Source of the DNA: Podochytrium sp. JEL0797 | Lineage: Eukaryota; Chytridiomycota; Chytridiomycetes; Chytridiales; Chytriomycetaceae | DNA length: 34,746 bases | Assembly (NCBI GenBank): GCA_027596195.1 | Contig: JADGJG010000168.1 | Coordinates: forward strand, 1-34,746 | Direction: 5' to 3' | Part shown: piece by piece, positions 18,240 through 29,706 of the stretch | Layout of the letters: the number at the start of each line of letters is the position of its first letter | Position numbering within the stretch: the stretch's first letter is position 1 | The notes under the pieces: generated by a model | The model's database searches: none | What the model was told of the DNA's origin: nothing | Seen by the model: the letters and a program-made list of their open reading frames with translations, nothing else | Position numbers and translations under genes: made by a program

Positions 18240-21200
18240 ATGGCCACCTCTTCTTCTTCTCACAGCGATGGAAGCGAAAGCGAAGTGAGAATTACTTTGA
18301 TTGTTTTTATTTATTTTATTTATTTTTTATTTCAGCACTTTCTCCGCGCTTCGAAACGCCGGCGCCCTTCTCAACCAACAAGAGAAACCCGCCACGTGAG
18401 ACCCCGCTCTGCCACAACCTCATACAAAGAATTCCTCAGCGACGATGACCACGAAGAGATCCAAACAAGAACGAGAAGACAACGCCGTTCCGCACCTCCC
18501 CTCGATGAACAGCAACCCAGAATACACGAACCTGATCCTATCCCCAACGAACCGCCCCCCATTCTCCAACCATCCCCGTTCAAAATCTCCCTCAAACTCG
18601 GTCCGCAAAAGGATCCCCCCGCTGAACCACAACAACCCGAGTTTAACGGGGACAGTGCCGATGTGAGCATCGATTCAGAAGCCTTCAACCATCACGAACC
18701 AGAACCCACTGTCCACCACGAAGAGCGGAAAGAAAGTTTCGAGGACGACAACGAATCAGACCCAGACGATGCCGCTGCCGCAAACGACGATGAGTTTCAA
18801 TACAGCGAACACGATGAACCATTCTCGGACGAAGAAGAAGATGATTCTTTAGAAAGCCGTCGTCACCGCAGCAGCGGACGGTACTCCTCCTCCTCGCGCC
18901 ACCGCAGCCGTTACTCTTCCTCGTCACGCCACCGCGCTCCACCCCAATCCATCTCCAAACCCTCTCCTTCGCGGTACGAAGCGCAAGACGCCGGTCTCGT
19001 GGTAGGGAACCACAGCCTCCGCGTACGAAAACCTCCCGCACGTGTCGACGAAGATTACCTCCTCGCGCAACAAATCCAAAAGGAATACGACGATCAGCAA
19101 CGTGCGAAAGCGAGCAACTCGCGTGCTGCGAGAGCTGCCACGCGTGAACGTCGGATTTGGGGTGATGGTGGTGGGGCTGGAGGAGGGAATGGTGGCCGCC
19201 GATCCCGGTTTGACGATGACGAAGATCTCGGTGGATTCCTTGGCGTGGACGGCAACATTTCTTCGGATGAAGAGCGCGACTCGAACGGGAGACCGAGACG
19301 TAAACTGCGTCCGCGGAAGGAGCAGGTGGATTACGCGAGGCAGTTGCATCCGGGTGTGTCGGGGTGGGCGGGGCAGCCCTTGGAGGCCATGAATCAGCAG
19401 CCGAATGGACGCAACAGGGGTAGACCGCGGTATAGTGCGAGGAGGGATCGGTCTCCCGAGGTGAATTATCGGCCGGGAAAGTTTGGGGACAAGGACAGTG
19501 ATTCGGTGAGTGCCTTGGGTACTCTTCTTGCGCGGGATACTCATTGCTGATTCCAGGACGACGATAACAAGGCTGCAGGTCGCTATGAAGGCGGAGGTCG
19601 TTCCGGTGGCGGTGGTAACGCACGGGAAGGTGGCAACGGGCTCGATCCCGTCAACATTATGGAGATTCTGCGGGCCCAGGAACAATCCATTTTCAAAGAC
19701 TTGCCCGAAGAAGAACGCAAGGAGTATGAAGAAAACGCGCGATTGTTTCGACCGAGTGGCGGGAAAGGTTAACTCCCCTTTCGCGTTTCCTATTCTCGAC
19801 CTCGCCGTACTCATTCCTTTTTGACTCGACATCCACAGACCTGGCCGACACAGACCCCGTCTCCACGTCCACCATCACCTTCGACTCCATCGGCGGCCTC
19901 GAATCCCACATCCGCTCTCTCAAAGAAATGGTCGTGATGCCCCTCTTGTACCCAGAAATCTTTTCCAACTTCCAAATCACACCACCACGCGGTGTCCTCT
20001 TCCATGGCCCGCCCGGCACCGGCAAAACCCTCATGGCGCGCGCGCTCGCTTCCTCGTGCAGCACCTCGACGCAAAAAGTGGCCTTCTTTATGCGCAAAGG
20101 CGCGGACGTGCTGTCCAAATGGGTTGGGGAAAGTGAGCGGCAGTTGCGGTTGCTGTTTGATCAAGCCAAGCAGTTTCAACCGAGTATCATCTTTTTTGAC
20201 GAGATTGACGGGTTGGCGCCTGTGAGGAGTAGCAAGCAGGATCAGATTCATGCAAGTATTGTGTCGACTTTGTTGGCGTTGATGGATGGATTGGATAGTC
20301 GAGGTAAAACAACGCGTTTCTTTGAACCCGGCTGTGCGCCGTTTTGAACAAGAAACGCAACAGGTCAAGTCGTTGTCATTGGCGCCACAAACCGAATCGA
20401 CGCCATCGACCCTGCCCTCCGTCGCCCAGGCCGCTTTGACCGCGAACTTTACTTCCCGCTTCCTTCCGAACCCGCGCGCAAAAAAATCATTTCCATCACC
20501 ACGACCAAATGGACCCCGCCCATGCCTGAAAAGCTGCTAAACGACCTAGCCCATTCGACGCGTGGATACTGTGGTGCGGATGTGCGTGCGTTGTGCACCG
20601 AGGCGGCGTTGAATGCTGTGCGGAGGTTGTACCCCGAGATTTACGAAAGCGCGCACAAGTTGAGGATTGAGATGGGGGAGGTGGTTGTGACCGCGGAGGA
20701 TTTTGCAAAGAGTATGAAACGTGAGTGTTTGTTATTTTGTATTCTTCGTTTTGGCTGCGCGCGCCCTTGATTCTAACGTGGGTTTCAACTTTCCAGACAT
20801 TGTTCCGTCAACGCAGCGAACCTCCACCGTCCACTCGAACCCCATCCCAAAACACCTCCTCCCCCTCGTACAACAACCCTACACCGAAATCCTCGCCTCC
20901 CTCGACGTCCTCTGCCCACTCCTCCACCAAGTCGCCGAATCCAACGTATCTGGATTCATGGCCGACTCCTCCCCTTCCGCCAACATCCTCCACCAATCTT
21001 CCACTCACCCAATCCACCTCTCGTACTCCCTCTCCTTCCAACCGCGACTCCTGATTTGCGGAAAACCAGGCATGGGCCAACGCCTCCTCGGCCCCGCGGC
21101 CCTCGAACGTCTCGACGCCAACAAAGTATACATCCAATCCCTCGACCTCAGCACCCTCCTCTCGGACTCCTCACGTACCCCGGACGCGGCCCTCATCCAA

Positions 21201-23171
21201 CTCTTGCACGAAATGAAACGACACCGACCCGCGGTGTTGTATATCCCGGATATGGATTTGTGGTGGGAAGCGTTGCCGGATTCGGCCAAGTGCGTGTTTT
21301 GTGGGTTGTTGGACCGCGAGGTCGGGAATCCTGTGATGGTGTTGGGGACTTGTGAGCAGGAGGTTGAGGGGGTGCAGGTGGAGTTGAGGAGGTGGATGGA
21401 GGGGAGGTTGGGTGGGGTGAGTGGGATTGAGGGGTGGAAGCGGGTGGTGTCGGTGGGGTGTCCTGATGAGGTGAGGCGGTCCTAAGTTTTGTAGTTGAAT
21501 AACTAACTTGTTGTGAAAAAGAACGCGAGGAGGTTGTTTTTCGCCGAATTGGTGGAATCCATTCAAACTCCACCACCGCGCCAACTCGCAATTGCACAGG
21601 ACGACTCTACCGCCCTCACCCCCGTCCCCCGCCGCACCCCCCTCCCCCGTGCCGCAACCCCACCCCCACGCTCCCTCACCCCCAAAGAAGTAACCGCCCT
21701 CTTTGACCACGACGCCTCCCTCCGCCGTCAACTCCGCATCGAGCTCCGTTTCATCATCAATGACATCAAACGCAACCGCCGGTTCAATGAGTTTCACCGG
21801 CCCGTGGATCGCGATGAGTTCCCAGACTACGATTCGGTTGTGACGCGGCCGATGGATTTGGAGACCATGTTGTGGAACGTGAATGACGATCAGTATGCGG
21901 TTGTGGAGGAGTTTGTGGCGGATTTTGAGTGTATTGTTGATTCGGTGGAGGAGTATAATGATTTTAATTCGGCGATTGTTGGAAAGGTTTGTGAACGTTT
22001 TCCCTTCCCCCCTTTGGGTTTCGCGGATTAATTTTTTGTGGCTTAGGCCTACGACCTCCGCGACAACTTCATGACTTACATCCAAACCCTGCAACGCAAG
22101 GAACCCAAATTCGTGTGGGAGCTGCAACAGTCTGCACTGCGATGTCGGTTGTTGAATCAGCAACGCCGGGCGGCGGGGGAGCCCCTGCTTGGGCGGGAGC
22201 GCAAACATTTCCGCTTGGATGCGGAGCGGAAACGGTTGAAGGACGAGTACCTCCGGAGACGGGCGGAACGTGAGCGAGAGTGGGAGGAGGAGAGGGCGAG
22301 GAGGGAGGAGAGGGGGCGGGTTGGGAAGGTGGAGGAGAGTGGTGTTGTGGTGGAGGTGGGAGGAGTGAGGGGGGAGGATGGGGAGATGGAGTTGGAGAGC
22401 CCGGTTGTGGCGTTGGGGAGGAGTGTTTTGGATGTGTCTCCGGGGAAGAAACGGGCGCGTGTGATTGTGGATGATGATGAGGAAGAAGAGGTGGGAGAGG
22501 TTGGGGTGGATGCTTTTGCAGGGAAGGAGATGAATGGTACCACTGGTTTGCAGGAAGCGGGTGGAGAACCGCCTGTGGCTGTGGAGGATGTCGTGATGGG
22601 AGGGACTGAAGAACCTCGAGAGGCTGATGTCTCGGTTGCTCAAGCGGATGTGTGCGCGGTCGAGGATGTGGTGGAGCCGGTTGTCGCTTTGCCCGCCGTT
22701 GATGTAGTCGAGAAGGTGGTTGTTGATGTTGAAGGTGCAGGAAATGTTCGTGAGGCTGTGGCTGTTGTTTCTGTGGAAGCTGTAGTTCAGAATGACGATG
22801 TGTCGGACGTAGAAGCTGGGCTTGCCGGAGACGAGGATCTCGCGTCTCAAATTTTCGACGATGAGATGAAGGAGAACGGGGATCCCTCCGTTTCAGACGA
22901 TCAACTTCCCGACGCTCTCGACGCATCACCCGAAGAACCCCCTCGGCCCCTCCTCCTCGACCACGACGCCCTTCGCGACTTTGAATCGGACCTCGTGTAC
23001 AAAACGGCGGGTCGATCCGTGTCGGACCTCGAAGCGCTCGCGGTTGCGTTGAGTGGCGTCGTGTACCGCTTCTCGCGGGACTGGGATCGTGGGGAAATGA
23101 TGCGAGAGTTGGGACGCGTGTTGGGGAGGGCGGAGGAGGTGTGGATGGATCGGGGGGAAGACAGGAGGTAG
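18240..23171 (+). CDS. YTA7: YTA7/ATAD2-type AAA ATPase with bromodomain
   Basis: Eight exons (18240-18284, 18336-19505, 19557-19767, 19839-20303, 20364-20720, 20797-21470, 21522-21986, 22047-23171) sum to 4512 nt and 1503 residues. This nuclear chromatin factor uses ATP to remodel or evict H3-H4 and recognises histone tails. Seen: an acidic and RS-rich N-terminus (about 1-480), FDSIGGLE, Walker A GPPGTGKT (about 533), Walker B IIFFDEIDG (about 595), ATNRIDAIDPALRRPGRFDRE; then a degenerate second AAA module (GKPGMGQRLLGPA, YIPDMDLWWEALPD) lacking a normal Walker A. A bromodomain follows (about 1040-1145: PDYDSVVTRPMDLETM to VEEYNDFN), then a very acidic C-terminal 350 residues. Domain order matches Yta7/Abo1/ATAD2. 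The degenerate second AAA module is normal for the family. Confidence 0.95.
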
Positions 23172-23326
23172 TTTTTTTTATGAACGATGAAGAGAGAATA
23201 TAATTTATTTTGCGCGCCATTCTGTTCGCTTAGAAATGCAACTGAGCAACGGGGCGTGGCAAGAACGGGTGCGAATATTCCGTATACATCCGCCAGCTGA
23301 ACTGCATGCTTCCACTTTTCGTTTCG

Positions 23327-24770
23327 TCACTTCCCTTCCGTTTCCTTCAACCACTCATGATCCAACACCTGCTGCGACGTGGGCCGCGTCCTGGGATCCT
23401 TGGAAAGCAACCAACTCATGAGATCCACGGCATCCGAGGAGCATTCGTTGCGAGGCAGTTTGAAGGGCTCCGAGACGACTTGGTTACTGGCTGAGAAGGG
23501 GGTTTCGCCACAGAGAATCGTGTATCTATTTTTATTTGAGGAGTATGGAGAGGTTAAAAAAAACGCGTTTCTCCCCCCTTTAAAATGCGAGCAGGGAATA
23601 CTCACAACAAAATCCCACACGCCCAAATATCCGCCGGCTTGGTCCTGTACCGAAACCCCGCCAACACCTCTGGCGGAGCGAACAGCACGGTCCCTTGAAA
23701 CCGATCGCGATACACAAATATTCCTTCCTCGACGTTCTCCTCCTCCACGACCGCCGACCCAAAATCCACCAACTTCAACCGAAACGCGTCGTCAATCACG
23801 ATATTCTCGTCCTTCAAGTCGCGGTGGGAGATGTTGAGAGAGTGAAGGTACGCCACGGCGCTCATGATTTGCTTGAACGCGTGGCGCGCGAGGGAGTTGT
23901 CGAAACGCGTGTGTTCGATGCATTCGTAGAGGTCTTTGCTTTTGCTCGAGGTTTTGCGGTGGTGAGAAGGTTTGGAGAGAGAACGCATCATATCGGAGAG
24001 GTGTAATTGGCGGGGGTGGGTGTGCACTGGTGGTCCAAGTGCGGCTGGGTGGTCTGAGCTGGGATCTGACACGACGCGACGGTCAAAAGGGTCGGAGCGA
24101 GTGCAGGACTCGGGAGGAGTGTTTGTGGTGGGGGAAGATTTGGACAGGTCGGATAAGGTGGTTGATTTGGGAGGAGTCGTGTCGCGATTGGAGGAATCCT
24201 TTTGCCAGGTGGAACCAAACAGTTCCATGACGAGGTAGCAGAACTTGGGGTCTTGAAAGTAATCAATGAAGCAGACGATGGATTCGTGGGAGATCTGGAG
24301 AGGAGAATGGGCGATTCAGGATCGAGAATTTTTAGGGAGGGATCAAAACAAACACTCACACTCTGCAGAATGTGAACCTCCATCGGAATGCGACCCAACA
24401 CCTTGTCCTCGAACCATGTCGTCACACACTTTTTGACAATAAACTTGACAGCCACTTCCATCCCATCCGCCTTGCGTCTCGCGGAACAAACAAAGCTGTA
24501 CCCACCCACACCGAGCACGCCCGTCAACTCATACTTGGCGAGGAACCGCTGATCCAACTTCAAGGTTTTAAACCCGCTGAGAGAATAGATTGGGGAGGAC
24601 GGCTTGGGTGGATCGTCTTGCGGCGCGGTGCTTGAGAGCATATTGGCCGGATTCGCAGGGAAACGTTGCGGCGGTGTCAGTGGCGGCCTGGTCTCGAGGA
24701 GTTGAAAGGCAGATTCGCCACGAAGGTGGCGCAGGATTCGTGGTTGTGCCTGAAGATCGGGTGATGCCAT
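23327..24770 (-). CDS. PAS-kinase-like Ser/Thr kinase, copy 1 of 3 (no PAS domain)
   Basis: Three exons (24770-24360, 24294-23606, 23525-23327) sum to 1299 nt and 432 residues. The catalytic signature is complete: GVGGYSFV loop, VAVKF lysine, HRDLKDEN (HRD 294-296), DFGSA (314-316), and APPEVLAGFRYRTKPADIWA. The FGSA and KPADIWACGILLY sequences place it near PAS kinases (PASK/Psk), CAMK-like Ser/Thr kinases, but no PAS domain fits in the 80-residue N-terminus. An 88-residue Ser/Thr/Pro-rich insert (about 170-257) separates the hinge ELFGS from helix D. Stop is TGA; AATAAA on the minus strand at 23209-23204. An upstream in-frame extension to 25136 exists but reads poorly. Introns fall at the same codons as in the next two copies. 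Confidence 0.88.
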
Positions 24771-25564
24771 TTTGGACGAAATGCGACGACTTCTTTTTAC
24801 CACTACTTCTTCCTCAACAGATATTTCTTTGAGCGAAAGCTTGATTTTCACTAAAGCAAGCGCGTTTAATAAACACGTGTCTAAAATTAAACTCGATTCC
24901 AAAGGTGCCTGTGTCCAATTTGCTACGGCAACAACGACGAATACCCGGCCACGAATAGGAAGGACATCAAGAACCCGACCGCCACAACAGTAGCTCTCAC
25001 CATCAGCATGCGTTTTTTTGCAACAAAGAGTATGCCCACATGTCGCTCTGCAACTGTGATATGCGGCGAACCATGAACGCGTAGAGAACGATAACGATGA
25101 CGGCGTAAGTCCACAGCGGGGCATAGGACAAGTCAAGGCCTAAGATTTGATAGGAAGGCGATGGGTTCGCGAGTGTATGCAATGAATTGGATATGTCTCA
25201 CTCTCGTATTTTAAAGATTTTTCACTACCTTTGTCGTTATGGAATGAAAATCCGGTAGCATTCGTTCTATTCAGCAGATGTATACGTGCCAATCAAAATT
25301 CGAGAGGGAACTGTTGCGACGCACTATATTTCCGTTTTTGCCCCCAAATTTTTTGTTTCCTTTCGCCAATAATGAGATCTTCGAGGTGAAAAATAAGGCG
25401 GGTTCAAATAATTTATTGTCTCTTGGAAAGAATGAGTGATTTTTGCACTAGAGCAAAGCGCGTTTCAAAAAAAAAACACGCGTCCGTCGGTCGGATCCAC
25501 ATTCCACAAGGCAGCAAAAAGCAAGTCCAGTGCCCGACTGGCGGCTAGAAAGATAGAAAAGGGC
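24771..25564 (-). other. Inter-kinase gap with a frameshifted two-TM reading frame
   Basis: On the minus strand a stretch from about 25196 reads SLHTLANPSPSYQILGLDLS, then a hydrophobic helix (APLWTYAVIVIVLYAFMV), then RRISQLQSDMWAYSLLQK. It stops just after an A7 run (complement of 25013-25019). One base out of frame the reading continues RMLMVRATVVAVGFLMSFLF and GYSSLLP, a second helix, with TAG at 24923. This looks like a small two-TM membrane protein interrupted by a homopolymer frameshift. No ATG start was found for the first part and no family is recognised. The remainder of the gap (25200-25564) shows nothing convincing. Confidence 0.4.
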
Positions 25565-27111
25565 TCACACCGCTACCACCTCCTCCGCATCTGTAAACCA
25601 CACATGGTCCAACACTTGCTGCGACGTCGGACGGGTCTTGGGATCCTTGCAAAGCATGAGACTCAGGAGATCTACGACGTCGGGGACGCATTCGTAACGC
25701 GGCGGTTTGAAGTGCTCCGAGACGACTTGGTTGCTGGCAGAGAAGGGAGTTTCGCCGCAGAGAATCGTGTATCTGTATTGTGTGTGCGAGTGTAAAGAGT
25801 GTGATCAAAGCAACATGGAGGGAACACTCACAACAAAATCCCACACGCCCAAATATCCGCCGGCTTGGTTCTGTACCGAAACCCGGACAACACCTCCGGC
25901 GGCGCAAACTGCACGGTACCCTGAAACCGATCGCGATACACAAACTTGCCTTCCTCCACATTCTCATCCTCCACAACGGCGGACCCAAAATCAATGAGCT
26001 TCACGCGAAACGTGTCGTCAATCACGATATTCTCGTCCTTCAAGTCGCGGTGCGAGATGTTGAGAGAGTGGAGGTGATGCACAGCTTGCATGATTTGCTT
26101 GAACACGTGGCGCGCAAGGGTGTTGTCGAAGCGCGTGTGTTCGATGCAGTCAAAGAGGTCCGTGCTTTGGAATGGGTGCTTGGGGCGGACAGCTGGGTTC
26201 GTGAGTGCCCGGACCATGCCGGAGAGGTGGAATTCGCGCGGGTCTCTGTGTTGCGTGAGGGTGATGGGGGTCTTGGCTTGAGTGTGGTGGCTCGAGAAGG
26301 TGCGGGTGGGGGAAGTGGCGTTGTGACCGCCGCCGGATTTGGAGAGGGTCGAGTCGGTGAGGGTCGAAACGTGGGGGATAAGAGATGGATTGGTGGTTGT
26401 GGAGGACTGGGGAATGGTAGAGTCAGGGGAAACTTTTTGCCAGGTGGTACCAAAGAGCTCCATGACGAGGTAGCAGAACTTGTGGTCTTCAAAGTACTCG
26501 ATAAAGGAGACGATGGATTCGTTCGAGATCTGAATTGGGGAATCGGCGATTCAGGAACGGATTTTTTGGGTGGGATCAAAACAAACACTCACACTCTTGA
26601 GAACATACACCTCCATCGGAATACGGCCCCACACGTCATCCTCGAACCACTTCATGACACGATGCTTCATGATAAACTTGACGGCCACATCCTTCTTGTC
26701 CTCCTTGCGCCTCGCGGCACACACAAAGCCAAAGCCGCCAACACCGAGTTCGGCAACCATTTCGTACTTGGACAGAAACAGCTGGTTGAAGATGGGGTTC
26801 TTTGTGCGGAATGCGTGGATGGATGGGTCGGTGGGTGGTGGATCAAAGGTGGGTGGGTTGGCTTGCGAGTCGGTGGATGACGTGTCCGAAAGGGGTGGCG
26901 GATGAAGGGGCTTGGTGGGACCAGCGGCGGTGGCGCGGTTCTGTTCGGACTTTTTGGCGGCGAAGCGCGGCGGCGGCGTCGGCGCCAGTTTTGGCGTTGC
27001 GGGGAAAAGCGGCGCCACAGACGACGAAGTGGCGCCGAGGAGGCGCGAGACAAGGCGCGGCGACGGCGTCATTTGCGCAGTTTCAAGTCCAGTTTTTCGT
27101 CGCCGATCCAT
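25565..27111 (-). CDS. PAS-kinase-like Ser/Thr kinase, copy 2 of 3 (no PAS domain)
   Basis: Three exons (27111-26593, 26529-25832, 25772-25565) sum to 1425 nt and 474 residues. Closest to copy 1. All catalytic motifs are present: GVGGFGFV, VAVKF, HRDLKDEN (HRD 333-335), DFGSA (353-355) and APPEVLSGFRYRTKPADIWA. The hinge insert is 91 residues (about 206-296), Ser/Thr/His-rich, ending EFHLSGMVRAL, which aligns with QLHLSDMMRSL of copy 1 and so may be a short conserved motif in an otherwise fast-evolving linker. The N-terminus (about 115 residues) is Pro/Thr-rich and too short and disordered for a PAS domain. Intron positions match copies 1 and 3, and intron 1 is alignable in sequence with intron 1 of copy 1. 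Confidence 0.88.
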
Positions 27112-27685
27112 TTCGCCACAAGTCGCAAAAGAAAGGGGCGATCCGATCGATGCAACGCTTCTTTCGGATCGAAACAGAATTTGATTAAAACCCGTCCCTT
27201 TGTGACTCAAACTGACCCAGTGTTTGCATCCCCGATCCCGTTTTCATTTTCACGTCGAAGGAATGCGCGAGTATTTTCGCATGCGATGCAGTGAAAGATT
27301 GAAGCCCCTTGGGAGTGATAATTTTACAGGAACACGCGAGCACCAAAATTTATTACAATTTGGCGGGGGCTCAAAAATTCTATAATTTGTGTGAACCTTC
27401 AATTATCCTATAACATTCGAAGACCCACACTCGCGACTGCCCGCGACCGCGAGTGCCGGTACAAGGTTTTCTATCCGCAGAGGAATCCTGATACTGCGCT
27501 GAAGACTTCTCTTTTGCGAAAAACCCAGCTTTGAGCCGGCTCACACCATATTAAAGGAATCAAATACTTTGTAATCAATAGAGAACGATGCAAATTCCAG
27601 CTGCAATGCATGCACACAAGCAACACTTGCTGCCACCCCACACCCAGACGCACACACACACACTCACACCCAAAACATCGAGCAT
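27112..27685. other. Spacer between kinase copies 2 and 3
   Basis: About 570 bases with the promoter of copy 2 and the 3' UTR of copy 3. An (AC)n microsatellite lies near 27648-27664, next to the copy-3 stop. AATAAA on the minus strand occurs near 27347. No gene is supported; short open frames here have no features. Confidence 0.5.
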
Positions 27686-29628
27686 TCACCCCTTCAGCCA
27701 CGCATGCTCTAAAACCTGCTGCGCCGTCGGTCGTCTCTTGGGATCCTTGGCCAACATCCATCTCAACAGATCCAACGCGTCGGGCGTGCATTCATAACGC
27801 GGCTGCTTGAACGGCATCCCCACAGCCTGGTTGCTGGTCGAGAACGGAGTTTCTCCACACAGCACAATGTATCTATGCATGAAAGTTTTCGATTTCAGTA
27901 TCACGCGAGAAAACCGAAAGGCAAACAGAATACAAAAAAAAATAATCCTCACAGCAAAATCCCACACGCCCAAACATCCGCCGGCTTGGTCCGATACCGA
28001 AACCCTGACAACACTTCTGGCGGTGCAAACACGAGAGTGCCGTAAAACTTGGAATGCAACGTATCCTCCGCCTCAATCACAGCCGACCCAAAATCCACAA
28101 GCTTCACGCGAAACGCGTCGTCAATCACGATATTCTCGTCCTTCAAGTCGCGGTGGGAAATGTTGAGAGAGTGGAGGTACGCCACGGCGCTCATGATTTG
28201 GGAAAACACGAATCGCGCCGTGTCGTTGTCGAGGCGGTCGTTGCGTTCGATGCATTCGAAGAGATCCATGCTCGGGGTGCGCGCGAGTGATGCGATTGAT
28301 GGGAGACTCACGGTGCGTGCAAATTGGTTGAATCTGAGGATACGTGGGTCTTTGTGTTGTTCGAGGGTCACGCGTTTTTGGGCTGGGGAGAAGCGGTTTG
28401 CTTTGGGGGAGTGTTTGGAGGGAGAAGAGATAGGGTCGGAAGGGAATCTTTTGTTGTTGGTGTTTTGTTGATGCGAGGAGTTATCCGAAGGGTGCGAAGG
28501 GCTGAAAAAGACGGATTTTTTGGGCGTTTCGAAAGACGACAGGGTCAAAGGCTTAACAGTTTGTGGACCGGCTCCGCCGACTTTCACAGTGGTGGAAGAG
28601 AGTTGTTTCGTGCTGCTCATCAAACTCGAACGAATCGGGGACGGCGTGCCGAGCTGGTTGACATTCAACGTCGCCATGATCGGAGACGTCTTGCGCTGGG
28701 GGGTAACCATGAGGTTCAATGGATCTTGTATCTTCGTCTGGCGTTTCGGAGTCATCATGAGCGGGGAAGTGGGATCGAACGCGTGCGGTTTCGGACTCGA
28801 CCAAGGCGTTTGTTTCGGACTCGAAGCAGGAGACGAAGATTTTGCTTTCCAGCTCGGCGCCGCGGGTGAAGACGAGAAGGGGACTTGTTGGTTCTCTGTA
28901 TCCTTGGATGGTTTCGACACGGCCACAAGCGCTTTCGACAATCCACCACCGGATTCTTCTCCCCAACACGTGGACCCAAACAGCTCCGTGATGAGATAAA
29001 AGTACTTGGGGTCTTCGAACGAGTCGATGTATTTGATGATGGAGGGGTGGTCGATCTGTGTTGTTTTGATGGTTGGGATATTTTTTACAAGCGATCTCGC
29101 ATTCCGCAACAACGGAATCAAGTCAACCCGCAATCAGGACAGATACAGCCACCGCTCCTTACTCACCTGCATCAAAAGATACACCTCCATCGGCACTCGC
29201 CTCCCATTCTCCTCATCATCTTCGTCCACCCAATCGCGCACGCGTTGCTTGACAATGAATTTGACGGCCACAAGCAAGCCGTCCTCGCGTCTGCGAGCGC
29301 CACATACAAATCCGAAGCCGCCCACGCCAATCTGCGACACAAGTTCGTATTGCTGCAGAAAGTGTCTGTTGAGGGTCGGGTTTTTGGCGCGGAAGGCAGC
29401 GAGGGTTGAGGAGGAGTGGTGGGGAGTGGAGGGCGGGGGGGAGTGTGTGCCCTTGGATGGGAGTGATTTGTTTTTGGATTGGTGGGAAAGGGGATAGGAA
29501 GGTGGGTCTCTGATCTGTCTGCGGGGTGTCTGCGGGAATTGCTGTGTTTCCTGACTGCGTGCCGGAGACGTCTGCGGGTCCGAAAACAGCGGAGTTTCAA
29601 ACGCAGGGCGCGGAGGCGACGAGGACAT
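27686..29628 (-). CDS. PAS-kinase-like Ser/Thr kinase, copy 3 of 3, with a large hinge insert
   Basis: Three exons (29628-29167, 29055-27953, 27872-27686) sum to 1752 nt and 583 residues. Catalytic motifs: GVGGFGFV, VAVKF, HRDLKDEN (HRD 455-457), DFGSA (475-477), APPEVLSGFRYRTKPADVWA. The insert between ELFGS and DLFECIE is about 235 residues (183-417), disordered, rich in SP/TP sites and basic motifs (TPKRQTK, TPQRKTS, FETPKKS), i.e. many potential phosphorylation sites. Its end (HKDPRILRFNQFARTVSLPS) resembles the end of the copy-2 insert (HRDPREFHLSGMVRAL). An acidic DEDDEENGRR loop sits just before helix C. Both introns fall at the same codons as in copies 1 and 2. The 78-bp spacer upstream also holds the 3' end of tropomyosin. 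Confidence 0.88.
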
Positions 29629-29706
29629 TCGTTTTTCGTCCGATTTTTGAGCCTTTTTTTTCTTGTCAAAACAAAGCGCATTTTTGTTATTTATTTATTT
29701 TTGTAA

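Noticed and set aside
21171..22850. Minus-strand open frame of 559 codons
   Set aside because: It is the antisense shadow of the YTA7/ATAD2 coding exons; the plus strand encodes clear AAA and bromodomain motifs.
22069..23220. Minus-strand open frame of 383 codons opposite the ATAD2 C-terminus
   Set aside because: Pro/Ser/His-rich antisense of acidic Glu/Val/Gly codons, a typical artefact of biased composition.
23988..25136. Long open frame extending kinase copy 1 by about 120 codons upstream of ATG 24770
   Set aside because: The extension is Cys/Ser/Val-rich without recognisable features, overlaps the two-TM reading in another frame, and the copies 2 and 3 start with comparable short N-termini.
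27640..27680. CRISPR-like or tandem repeat array
   Set aside because: It is a simple (AC)n microsatellite without spacer structure.
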